Of a stretch of DNA of 9,558 nt, positions 1 to 7,826 are shown in pieces. The stretch is from Caryophanales bacterium UBA970 (lineage in GTDB: Bacteria > Bacillota_I > Bacilli_A > RFN20 > CAG-826), in the NCBI GenBank assembly GCA_002292805.1, contig DBCA01000114.1, forward strand, positions 1 through 9,558, given 5' to 3'. A model generated the notes under the pieces. The model worked only from the letters and a program-made list of their open reading frames with translations. It had not been told where the DNA came from and searched no databases. Made by a program: the position numbers and the translations under genes. Position 1 is the first letter of the stretch; each line of letters opens with the position of its first letter.

Positions 1-1
1 C

Positions 2-1069
2 CTAACAACCATCATGGTTGGTGGGGTCGTTTTATCTGCAAATCAAAATACAAGTCAATTTGAACCTCAAGCTGCTGCTTCCTTAAATAAATTGAGGGTT
101 TATGCTTATTTAATGGGGGATTGGACTGATGACAAGATGTTCGTATCTTATTGGGGACCAGGTTTCGAAGTATCTTTTACGAATGCAGTGGAAATGACTC
201 AAGCAGTTAATGATTATTATCAGGGTTTGTTTTTTTATGATTTACCTGATAATACAACAGGATTATTATTAAGAAGAAGTAGTGGTGCGTTTACAAAAAC
301 CAGTGATCAAAGTGATGATATTACTTTTTCTGATTTGTTTACAACTGATTACAAATTAGTGGCGGTTGGTGCATGGACAGCCGACGGCACTAAAAGAACA
401 GCAACTTTAGTAAATGGCGCTGGCATGGAAGCATCAAAATTTACTGGTGTTTTAACACATTTAGATTCCTGTAGTCCTAGCCAAGCTTCTGGTTATAATT
501 CATATCTTCAAATTAGACGTTTGTTTGTTGTAGAAACGGATGGAAGTCCAATTGTTAGTGCGAGTGATTTAAAGAATTATAGTACGCAAACTTTTTTTGA
601 CATGGCTTATCAACAAACTTTTTCAATTTCTACAAATAGAACCTTAAGTATGACTGTTGCAATGAAATTGGAGTCTCTTAGAGTTAGTTACAACGCTGCT
701 AATTCAACTAATCTGGCTGATCAAGGTGGATATCGAGATTTTACTTTTGCTGGTACTGCAACTCAAGCAGGTTGGGTAAATAATTCAACAGCTTTAAAAT
801 TAAATTATAGTAGCGCTACAGGTAAATATACATTCTCAGGACTTGTTTTAAGCGCTGGAACCTTTAGGGTTATAGAATTAAATAATTTTGACACTTTTAA
901 CGTTGGTTTCCCTAACCTAACCAGTGTTCCTACAGGATTTACTGCTGGAGGCGCAGACAATAACATTGATGTTGCGTCTGGTGGTGCAGGAACATACAAT
1001 GTGGAATTATCTTATGAAAGAGTCGAATCTTCAACAGTTAATAGACTTACTTTTGTTAAAATCGCCTAA
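2..1069 (+). CDS. Secreted surface protein, 5'-truncated by window edge; possible glycan-binding modules
   Basis: The frame is open to the left edge. The first codons read LTTIMVGGVVLSANQ, which looks like the hydrophobic core and cleavage region (LSA|NQ) of a signal peptide, so the true start lies upstream and the ATG at position 14 is probably internal. The 355 visible residues hold no transmembrane segment and one cysteine (about residue 157), as expected for an exported soluble or surface protein. Two parts can be seen. An N-terminal aromatic-rich region (about 31-125) has a YWG motif and a YDLPDN...LLRRSS strand pair. A C-terminal region (about 245-355) has the pattern AGW...GKYTFSGLVLSAGTFRVI...NNIDVASGGAGTYNVEL, which resembles the beta-sandwich starch-binding domains of SusE/SusF-type proteins. 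That similarity is judged by eye and uncertain. The neighbouring pullulanase, 22 bases downstream on the same strand, fits a glycan-binding role. Its DNA is clearly more AT-rich than the pullulanase catalytic region. Confidence 0.85.
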   Translation, partial: LTTIMVGGVVLSANQNTSQFEPQAAASLNKLRVYAYLMGDWTDDKMFVSYWGPGFEVSFTNAVEMTQAVNDYYQGLFFYDLPDNTTGLLLRRSSGAFTKTSDQSDDITFSDLFTTDYKLVAVGAWTADGTKRTATLVNGAGMEASKFTGVLTHLDSCSPSQASGYNSYLQIRRLFVVETDGSPIVSASDLKNYSTQTFFDMAYQQTFSISTNRTLSMTVAMKLESLRVSYNAANSTNLADQGGYRDFTFAGTATQAGWVNNSTALKLNYSSATGKYTFSGLVLSAGTFRVIELNNFDTFNVGFPNLTSVPTGFTAGGADNNIDVASGGAGTYNVELSYERVESSTVNRLTFVKIA

Positions 1070-1091
1070 AAAATGTTGTATATTTTAATTA

Positions 1092-3848
1092 ATGAAATTT
1101 AACGTATTTTTATATTTTTCTTTTTTTACAATAATAATTGCTTCTTGTGGTGGTAATAATTTAAGTGCCTCTTCAAGTGATTTAAGTTCAAATTCAATTT
1201 CAAACTCTTCATCTATTACTTCTTCAGTCTTAAATAACACATCCATCACGGATGTCACCTTTCGTTTACGAGGTGACAATGTTGCCAACTACGCCAACCA
1301 TGCTTTGTGGATTTGGGAAGATGGTTTTGATGGGGAGTTATTTATCTTTTCTCAATCCGATGCTTATGGTGGTTATATCACCTTACCCATTGAAACATGG
1401 GAGACAAGAAGTAAATTAAATTACATCATTCGTCCTGCGAATACGTGGGCAGGTCAATCGCCTGATACGTCTATCTTCTTTTCAGACTTTACCTCGTTTA
1501 TTACTTCTGAAGGGGTCATGAATTTATATTTAATCCTTGGTGAATCTGAATATTATTTTACTGAAGCTGACGCCACCGGCGATCGGATCACTGGTGTGTT
1601 TTTCTCAGCGTGGAATCGCATTGAAATTTTAACGAATGCACCGTTCACGAGTTTTGACATTCTTGCCGGGGATGAAATTATTCTGACTGGAGGCTCTGGA
1701 GATAATGGTTTACAAGCCCAATTAACCGAAGATGCGGATCTTAGTTTGCTATACCGGGCAAGAGTCAAATTCAAACCCACCGATACCAAGACTAAAATTC
1801 GTACCGTCCTCGCCAATCGTTTATTTGAAACCACCAAGTTTAATCAAGAATTTACCTACGCTGGTGGTGATTTAGGATTAACTTTTAATGCCTCGGAAGC
1901 GATCTTTAAAGTCTGGGCGCCCACCTCACAAAGGGTTCGTTTAAACATTTATACCTCTGGAGATACCTCAACGATTACCGGCCAAACCATCAGTGATTTA
2001 CCGATTGGCACCTACACGATGAGCCGAGGCGTGAACGGAATGCTTTATCAAGTCTTACCATTAACCGCCCATCGCGGACTCATTGGTCGTTATTATACTT
2101 ACACGGTCACCAATGCCGTTGGGACCAATGAAGTCATGGATCCTTATGCGCGAACCGCTGGAGTCAATGGGGTCAGAGCAAAAATTGTCGATGTGAATAC
2201 CATCCAACCTGAAGGTTGGGATCAAGTAAGTTTTGAAGACATCAGTTCGCCTACCGATTTATTGGTCTACGAACTTCATGTTCGAGATTTAACGATGGAC
2301 GCCACCTGGACCGGCACGGAAAAAAACCGTGGAAAGTTTAGTGGCTTGGTCGAATCTGGAACGACCTACACATCCAGTGATGGCATCACCGTCTCCACTG
2401 GTTTTGATCATTTAAAACAACTTGGATTCAATGCCTTACAAATTCTTCCCTTTTATGATCAGGCAAATAATGAAGTCTCTAATCAATTTAATTGGGGTTA
2501 TAACCCGCTTAACTTTAATGTCTTAGAAGGTCAGTACTCAACCAATCCTCGAGACGGATCAGTTCGAGTGATGGAATTCAAAGAAATGGTCCAAGCCTTT
2601 GCTGAACAAGACATACGCATCATCAAAGATGTGGTGTATAACCACACTGCCAGTGCAATGGGGTCTAATTTTAATATGCTTGTCCCTGGATATTATTTCA
2701 GGCTTAATCCCGATGGCACTTTTTCGGATGGTGCTGGGGTTGGCAATGAAACCAAATCCGAACGTCCGATGTTTCGCCAATTCATCATCGACTCTGTGAA
2801 GTTCTGGGCAGAGACGTATAAAATCAAAGGCTTCCGTTTTGACTTAATGGCCTTGATCGATATCGAGACCATGAATCAAGTTCGCACCGCGTTGAATGAG
2901 ATTGATCCAGATATCGTCGTTTATGGTGAACCTTGGAAAGGTTTCTCTGATACCACCTTACCGTTAGCCCAACAATCCAATACCTTCTCGGTGTATAACC
3001 GCTTGAATGGGGTTGGTGGTTTTAACGATGCCGGTCGTAATGGTCTTAAAGGGGAAAACAATTGGGGCAATGGCACTGAGTATGGTTGGTTCCAAAAAGG
3101 TGAAAATGATAACGCGAGCAATGTCACGTTTATCAATCGCGTCAAAGGGATGATGGCAGGAAAAAATGGTGATTACTATAACTCCACCTATAATGATCCC
3201 ACCAAGACGGTCAACTATGCTTCCGCACATGATAACCTCACCTTATATGATCAACTTCAAGGAACGGTTGGGGTGGAAAATGCTCCAACAGCCAGTGTCG
3301 GGATTAATGCCTTGGTGAGTTTTGCTGCGGGAATTCCGTTTATTCACGCTGGTGAAGAAATCATGCGGACCAAGATTGCTGATCCTGAGGATGAAGATCA
3401 ATATGTTTTTAATATCAACGGCCAACGCATCTCCCACAACTCGTATCAATCCAGTGATAACACCAATAGTTTTAAATGGGACCGTAAAGTCACGCACATC
3501 TTTCACGTTGAACAATACGCTAAGATGATTGAGTTAAGACTCAATGGTCTTTCCTTCCAATTAGAATCGGCAACTGACATCCAAAATCAATTAAGTTTTT
3601 GGAACTCCCCTTTAACGTATTCAACCATCGCGATGGCATTAACCAAAGGCAGTCAACCTTACTATGTCTTTGCCAATGCAAGAGAAGCAAGAAACAGTGG
3701 CGCCTTAACCTCAGTGGTCGCTTGGGGAACAAGCCAAGATCAAGTGGAAGTTGTCTTTGATAGCACCGGATACCATCAACCCGGGACAAGATTAAATGGT
3801 CAAGTGTTGATGCGTGCTTACCAAGTGTTACTCGTTAAGCGAATATAA
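1092..3848 (+). CDS. pulA: Type I pullulanase (GH13_14), surface lipoprotein
   Basis: Predicted to hydrolyse alpha-1,6 branch bonds of pullulan, starch or glycogen outside the cell. At 918 residues it has a lipoprotein signal peptide with lipobox I16-A-S-C19, then a Ser/Asn-rich linker (about 22-50) and a CBM41/PUD-like domain (about 52-157). A CBM48-like domain follows (about 254-375) with FKVWAPTSQRVRLNIY. The GH13 barrel carries all four conserved regions: DVVYNHT (513-519), GFRFDLM with nucleophile D584, YGEPW with acid/base E613, and SAHDN with D714. The type I hallmark YNWGYDP is present as FNWGYNP (466-472). IPFIHAGEEIMRTK and SSDNTNSFKWDRK are also typical of the family, and a C-terminal beta domain closes the protein. 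An in-frame TAA just upstream (1086-1088) makes ATG 1092 the first possible ATG start. No Shine-Dalgarno sequence precedes it, so it may depend on coupling with the upstream gene. Family assignment is firm; substrate preference is inferred. Confidence 0.96.
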   Translation: MKFNVFLYFSFFTIIIASCGGNNLSASSSDLSSNSISNSSSITSSVLNNTSITDVTFRLRGDNVANYANHALWIWEDGFDGELFIFSQSDAYGGYITLPIETWETRSKLNYIIRPANTWAGQSPDTSIFFSDFTSFITSEGVMNLYLILGESEYYFTEADATGDRITGVFFSAWNRIEILTNAPFTSFDILAGDEIILTGGSGDNGLQAQLTEDADLSLLYRARVKFKPTDTKTKIRTVLANRLFETTKFNQEFTYAGGDLGLTFNASEAIFKVWAPTSQRVRLNIYTSGDTSTITGQTISDLPIGTYTMSRGVNGMLYQVLPLTAHRGLIGRYYTYTVTNAVGTNEVMDPYARTAGVNGVRAKIVDVNTIQPEGWDQVSFEDISSPTDLLVYELHVRDLTMDATWTGTEKNRGKFSGLVESGTTYTSSDGITVSTGFDHLKQLGFNALQILPFYDQANNEVSNQFNWGYNPLNFNVLEGQYSTNPRDGSVRVMEFKEMVQAFAEQDIRIIKDVVYNHTASAMGSNFNMLVPGYYFRLNPDGTFSDGAGVGNETKSERPMFRQFIIDSVKFWAETYKIKGFRFDLMALIDIETMNQVRTALNEIDPDIVVYGEPWKGFSDTTLPLAQQSNTFSVYNRLNGVGGFNDAGRNGLKGENNWGNGTEYGWFQKGENDNASNVTFINRVKGMMAGKNGDYYNSTYNDPTKTVNYASAHDNLTLYDQLQGTVGVENAPTASVGINALVSFAAGIPFIHAGEEIMRTKIADPEDEDQYVFNINGQRISHNSYQSSDNTNSFKWDRKVTHIFHVEQYAKMIELRLNGLSFQLESATDIQNQLSFWNSPLTYSTIAMALTKGSQPYYVFANAREARNSGALTSVVAWGTSQDQVEVVFDSTGYHQPGTRLNGQVLMRAYQVLLVKRI

Positions 3849-3883
3849 AAAAATAAATGTTGGTTATTAACGTCAAGAAAAGC

Positions 3884-5485
3884 TTATGAATGCTTCGATA
3901 TTTTTTCTTTATCTTGATTTCGCTTTTGGATGATCACGACGACCAAGAGCAATACGCATTGAGCAACCGTATATCCAATCACGTTATAAATAACATCCAC
4001 GAAGTCTGGGGTTCTTCCAGGGGCAAAAAATTGTAATCCCTCAAAAATGAATCCTAACACAAATCCAAGGGTGAGTGACATCCAAAAATAACGATTCTTT
4101 TGCGGACCATAGAAGGCATAAAACGTCAAGAAGCCAAGAATACCATTGATAAAGTTAAGGCCCATATGTCCAATCCCTTTTCTGACAAAGAAGAAAATCC
4201 CCGCAATGACATCCGGCGTCAGAAGGGTTGCTGGCACAACTTCTAATTCGAGGGTTGCAGTTAATAATGGATCCATGAGACTTGTCGCGGTGATGGTCAC
4301 GCGACCAGGCGCTTGACCTAAGGCAACCCCAACATCGCCAGCACTACTGACGGTTGCGATGGCGGCGTTACTGGTTGAGTAAGTGAGTTGACGATCAGTG
4401 ACATCGACTGGTCCAAACGTTGGGGTGATGGAGATGGTTTTTCCAGCTTCAACAACCCCAGTGACGCGAATTTGTAAACTCGTTGGGAAAACTTTAGCGA
4501 TCGTCAAGGTGAGAGTGTCAATAAATGTAGGGTTGGCGTTAAGATAGCCTGTGATGGTGACGGTTTGATCTTGATAACCCGCAAAATTGACTGGGGTGAT
4601 GAGACCTTCGGCGTTAACGTTAGCAATCCTTGGATTGCTTGACAAAAACGTGACTTGTTGATCGGTCGGTAAGATTGTGCCAAAATCGACGTCGATGGTT
4701 TGAGGACGTCCCACATAAATAGTTGGATCGGATTGTAAGGTAAAACTTGTTGGGGCGACGACATCCACCTGATCTTCAACGCGAAGGTTTAAGGTTTTTT
4801 CTAACGATCCAAGGTTGGCGGTGACGATGAATTCACCAATCGCTAAACCAATCACCACCCCATCTTCATTGATGGAAGCAACGGTAGGATTCGATGAAGT
4901 AAAAACCACATCCTCTGCAATTGCATTGGTGGGTAAGATATTGTCTAATCTAATTTTGGCAGAAGTATCTTTTTCAATAACCGTGGTGACAAAGTCGCCA
5001 ATATAAGCTTGGATATCAAAGTCTGTTGGTGAAGGAAAATTAACCACCGTGATAATTTTTGTTCCGATTACATTTTCTGTTTTTGAGGTTGCGGTGATCG
5101 TAGCAGTTCCGAAATTTCTTGCAATGACAATCCCGCCATTGGTCACTTCCATGATCGAAGGGTTACTCGAAGTCCACGTTAAGGTTTTATCCGAAGTGTC
5201 GAGTGGAAAAAAAGTTGCGGTTAACCGATTGGAAGTTCCAATATAAATGGATGAAGCATCGTCACGAAGCGTCAAGGTCACCGAGGTTGCAGGAGTAATG
5301 ACCACCTCAGCAGGAGGAAGAACCGCCCTGGCAATATTGATGATGGTTTCAGATATACTTGTAGATAAATCACCCGACTCATCAGAAGACAAAAGAGCAT
5401 TCCCAGCAATAAAGGCATTGCTGAAGATAAAACTTAATAATAACCACCAGCGAAACCGATGGAAAGTTGAGACTCTTTGTTGCAT
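3884..5485 (-). CDS. Four Ig-like (Big_2) domains joined to a VanZ-like membrane domain
   Basis: The 533 residues begin with a basic stretch and a hydrophobic helix (about 13-32), a signal anchor or signal peptide. Four Big_2-type domains follow, at about 60-148, 150-238, 242-330 and 332-418. Each has a TSSNP-like motif (105-109, 196-200, 281-285, and degenerate TSNAA at 371-375) and a closing strand such as GTATITAT or GRVTITAT. Residues 425-520 form a membrane domain with the VanZ-type signature: GIGH ending at H440, then E482-G-L-Q485, P489-G-R491, D497, N501 and G504. A last helix and a short basic tail (KRNQDKEKISKHS) end the protein. VanZ of enterococci gives low-level teicoplanin resistance, but most VanZ-like proteins have no known function. 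The Ig array is expected to sit outside the cell. Start ATG 5485 is supported by GGGGAG five bases upstream. It lies 85 bases after galE and converges with the pullulanase, 35 bases away. Domain calls are strong; function is unknown. Confidence 0.93.
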   Translation of the reverse strand: MQQRVSTFHRFRWWLLLSFIFSNAFIAGNALLSSDESGDLSTSISETIINIARAVLPPAEVVITPATSVTLTLRDDASSIYIGTSNRLTATFFPLDTSDKTLTWTSSNPSIMEVTNGGIVIARNFGTATITATSKTENVIGTKIITVVNFPSPTDFDIQAYIGDFVTTVIEKDTSAKIRLDNILPTNAIAEDVVFTSSNPTVASINEDGVVIGLAIGEFIVTANLGSLEKTLNLRVEDQVDVVAPTSFTLQSDPTIYVGRPQTIDVDFGTILPTDQQVTFLSSNPRIANVNAEGLITPVNFAGYQDQTVTITGYLNANPTFIDTLTLTIAKVFPTSLQIRVTGVVEAGKTISITPTFGPVDVTDRQLTYSTSNAAIATVSSAGDVGVALGQAPGRVTITATSLMDPLLTATLELEVVPATLLTPDVIAGIFFFVRKGIGHMGLNFINGILGFLTFYAFYGPQKNRYFWMSLTLGFVLGFIFEGLQFFAPGRTPDFVDVIYNVIGYTVAQCVLLLVVVIIQKRNQDKEKISKHS

Positions 5486-5490
5486 AAAAA

Positions 5491-5496
5491 CTCCCC
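5491..5496 (-). promoter_or_regulatory. Shine-Dalgarno site of the Ig/VanZ fusion gene
   Basis: The minus strand reads GGGGAG, followed by five T and then ATG at 5485. Sequence and spacing fit a ribosome binding site and fix the start of the gene. Confidence 0.75.
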
Positions 5497-5507
5497 AAAT
5501 TTTAATA

Positions 5508-5524
5508 CAATCTCATCATGATTG
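5508..5524. repeat. Short dyad upstream of the Ig/VanZ fusion gene
   Basis: CAATCTCATCATGATTG has 5-base arms, CAATC and GATTG, around 7 bases. On the minus strand it lies between a TTGTCA box (5528-5523) and an AT-rich TATTAA (5507-5502), 15 bases apart. This could be a promoter with an operator. However, the spacer is short and the TATTAA would leave a leader of only about ten bases with the Shine-Dalgarno site at its end, so both promoter and operator are weak guesses. The rest of the 85-base gap after galE is AT-rich, with no convincing terminator hairpin. Confidence 0.25.
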
Positions 5525-5570
5525 ACAAAATATATTAGTTAAATAATACAACTTTATATGTTTTTTAGCA

Positions 5571-6593
5571 CTAATTACTTTTGTGAAAACCTTGTGGGTT
5601 TTTTTGTTGAAAGCGCCATGAGTCTAAACATGCATCTAGGACGGATTTTTGGGTCTTCCATCCTAAGTCCTTGAGGGCCTTAGAACAGTCAGCATAACTC
5701 ACAGCAATATCCCCAGGGCGACGGGCAACGATTTGATAAGGAATCTTGATCTGATTGGCTTGTTCAAAGGCCTTCACCATGGCAAGGACGGAGGTTCCTT
5801 GTCCCGTGCCTAAGTTATAAACCACAAATCCTGGTTTTGACTGTAATTTCTTTAAGGCTGCTAAATGCCCTAAGGCTAAATCAACCACATGGATGTAATC
5901 ACGAACCCCTGTGCCATCTGGGGTCGGATAATCATTACCATAAATACTTAAGAATGGACGTTGACCAATCGCCACTTGGGTAATAAACGGCATTAAATTA
6001 TTGGGAATTCCTTGAGGATCTTCGCCGATTAATCCAGAGACATGAGCACCGATGGGATTAAAGTAACGTAACATCACCGCATGAAGTTGGGGGTTAGCTT
6101 TGACCACATCTTCAATGATCATTTCGTTAAAGAGTTTGGTCGTCCCATAAGGATTGGTGGTACCGCCAATCGGATCAGTTTCTACAATGGGCATCTTGCT
6201 AGGATTGCCATACACGGTCGCTGAAGAAGAAAACACCAATTGATGAACTTGATGTTTCAGCATGACCTTTAATAACACCAAGGTTGAGTTGAGGTTGTTA
6301 TGGTAATACATCAATGGCTTTGCCACAGATTCTCCTACCGCTTTGTAACCGGCAAAATGAATGACTGATTGAAGGCGATGTTTGATAAAAATCTGATTGA
6401 GGGGAACTTCATCCACCACATCCATTGGATAGAAAATAGGTTGTTTGCCGGTGATGGTTTGAATTCTTTTCAGCACTTCTTTGTTCGCATTATAAAGGTT
6501 ATCAATGATGATGACTTCTTCACCTTGATTCAATAATTCTACGACGGTATGGCTGCCAATATAACCGGCACCACCTGTGACTAAAATGGCCAT
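5571..6593 (-). CDS. galE: UDP-glucose 4-epimerase
   Basis: GalE interconverts UDP-glucose and UDP-galactose with bound NAD in the cytoplasm, linking the Leloir pathway to surface glycan precursors. The 340 residues match the usual family length. The N-terminal NAD-binding motif is [10 protein letters not shown] (6-15), and SSSATVYG is at 122-129. The catalytic residues S124, Y149 (in NPYGTTK) and K153 fall at the same numbers as in the E. coli enzyme. RYFNPIGAH (176-184), [14 protein letters not shown] (227-240) and RRPGDIA (291-297) are further family motifs. The end, [11 protein letters not shown], also matches the family. It begins 14 bases after the ATP-grasp gene, so the two are probably cotranscribed. 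No Shine-Dalgarno sequence is visible before the ATG, but the N-terminal nucleotide motif leaves no room for a later start. Related epimerases can also act on N-acetylated sugars; this cannot be excluded from sequence. Confidence 0.97.
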   Translation of the reverse strand: MAILVTGGAGYIGSHTVVELLNQGEEVIIIDNLYNANKEVLKRIQTITGKQPIFYPMDVVDEVPLNQIFIKHRLQSVIHFAGYKAVGESVAKPLMYYHNNLNSTLVLLKVMLKHQVHQLVFSSSATVYGNPSKMPIVETDPIGGTTNPYGTTKLFNEMIIEDVVKANPQLHAVMLRYFNPIGAHVSGLIGEDPQGIPNNLMPFITQVAIGQRPFLSIYGNDYPTPDGTGVRDYIHVVDLALGHLAALKKLQSKPGFVVYNLGTGQGTSVLAMVKAFEQANQIKIPYQIVARRPGDIAVSYADCSKALKDLGWKTQKSVLDACLDSWRFQQKNPQGFHKSN

Positions 6594-6607
6594 AGATTAA
6601 TTATAAG

Positions 6608-7798
6608 TTATTTTGCATAGACAAATTGATAAAAACGATCCACTTCTTCCTTGGTTTGAAATTTAGCGAGGAAAAAATAATCTCCCATCGCAATCGAAAT
6701 GGGGTATGGATACGAATTTTCAAAAACGAGATTGGATGCAAATTGTTGGCGAATCGCATGAAAGTCATGGCGATATTGATGGTGATTTTTTCTCGATGCA
6801 TTGGCACAGAAAAAGGTGGGCTTGATTTGACCAGGGACCCATTGGTTGGTGGCAATCACCTCAGTATAAATATGATAAGCATTCACGCTGTTCGCGTAAT
6901 TAATCATTTCCATTGAATAACCACCTGGTGGTCTTAAGTTTGCTTCCAAGGCGATAAAGGTTCCCGCTTTTCCTAAGTGGGGGTAGTCTTTGGTTAAGCG
7001 AAAAAATTCAAGGTGAAAGAAACGTTGTTGGATGCCAAAGGCCTTCACCGTTGCTTTGCCCGCAGCAATCAATGCATCTGGCAAAGTCTTTAAGGTTAAG
7101 TAATACGTTTCTGCATCTTCATTGACAATCGAGGCAATGTTAATTGGAAATTGGTGGCCAGTGAAAAAGACAACGTCAGATTGGAGATTCGCCATCCCAT
7201 CAAAGGAAAAAATCTCACCTTCAATGAATTCTTCTAGGATAAAGTCTTGCGCCGGTTTACGAATAAAAAAATCTTTGAGTTGATCTTCGTTTTTTAGTTT
7301 GTAGGAAATTTGTGAACCCACGCCGATGTCAGGTTTAACAAACAAAGGATATTGAACTTCTTTTGCAAAGGCAATGGCTTCCTGTAATGTCGTCAACCGT
7401 TGAAATCTAGCCGCAGGAACGCCCGCTTGTTGATAAAACTTTTTCATAGACGATTTCGATTGAATGGATTGGAGTGCTTTTGGTCGAAGGCCGTGAGGGA
7501 TATCAAAATCTTCTCTGAGTCTGGCGTCGAACTGTAACCAGTATTCAATGTTTGACTCTAAGTAATCGATCGGACCAAATCGAGAGATAAAATATCGTAC
7601 TGCATCCTGAAGGTTAGGATAATGATTCATGTCTTGGACAAAATAATATCCATCCATGTTCGCCACCAACGGTTGAGGTAAATAAGCATCTTGAACATCA
7701 CCGATGACAAGCACACGAAATCCTTGTTGCTTGAAACCAATGGCAAATTGGTAAAAGGTGTAAGGGAAAATCGGAGCGACAAGAATAAAGTTTTTCAT
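6608..7798 (-). CDS. ATP-grasp domain protein (carboxylate-amine ligase-like)
   Basis: ATP-grasp enzymes activate a carboxylate as an acyl phosphate and join it to an amine or thiol; the substrates here are unknown. The protein starts MKNFILVAPIFPYTFYQF and is 396 residues long with this start. It has an N-terminal pre-ATP-grasp domain with IGD (about 33-35) and the LESNIEYWLQFDARLR motif (80-95). The ATP-grasp fold carries YPLFVKP with K155, DIGVGS, and EEFIEGE near 189-195. Candidate metal-binding residues are E264 in FHLEFF, and E285 and N287 in EANLRPPGG (285-293). This pattern belongs to a family often loosely named carbamoyl-phosphate synthase-like. An upstream in-frame TTG at 7840 would add 14 residues overlapping the GH13 gene, but family members begin at this MKNF. 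No good ribosome binding site precedes ATG 7798. The gene sits 28 bases after GH13 and 14 before galE, in a probable operon. Confidence 0.93.
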   Translation of the reverse strand: MKNFILVAPIFPYTFYQFAIGFKQQGFRVLVIGDVQDAYLPQPLVANMDGYYFVQDMNHYPNLQDAVRYFISRFGPIDYLESNIEYWLQFDARLREDFDIPHGLRPKALQSIQSKSSMKKFYQQAGVPAARFQRLTTLQEAIAFAKEVQYPLFVKPDIGVGSQISYKLKNEDQLKDFFIRKPAQDFILEEFIEGEIFSFDGMANLQSDVVFFTGHQFPINIASIVNEDAETYYLTLKTLPDALIAAGKATVKAFGIQQRFFHLEFFRLTKDYPHLGKAGTFIALEANLRPPGGYSMEMINYANSVNAYHIYTEVIATNQWVPGQIKPTFFCANASRKNHHQYRHDFHAIRQQFASNLVFENSYPYPISIAMGDYFFLAKFQTKEEVDRFYQFVYAK

Positions 7799-7826
7799 AG
7801 GTCTTAAAGATAATCTAACAAAAAAA

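Noticed and set aside
14..16. ATG 14 as the true start of the first gene
   Set aside because: The frame is open upstream and the residues before and after this ATG form one signal-peptide-like hydrophobic stretch, so the start is probably outside the window.
2921..3515. Open frames of 70-90 codons antisense to the pullulanase
   Set aside because: They lie wholly inside the conserved catalytic region, have no ribosome binding sites or recognisable domains, and their composition follows from the sense strand.
3849..3883. Possible terminator between the two convergent genes
   Set aside because: AAGC-N8-GCTT followed by a T-rich run is only a four-pair stem, and on the other strand GTT-AAT-AAC before T-runs has three pairs. 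Neither is convincing as an intrinsic terminator.
4504..5525. Frames on both strands over the Ig/VanZ gene, including one plus-strand run rich in Val/Ala/Ser near 5247-5525
   Set aside because: They are shadows of the repeated beta-strand coding sequence and lack start signals; the minus-strand protein has clear domains along its full length.
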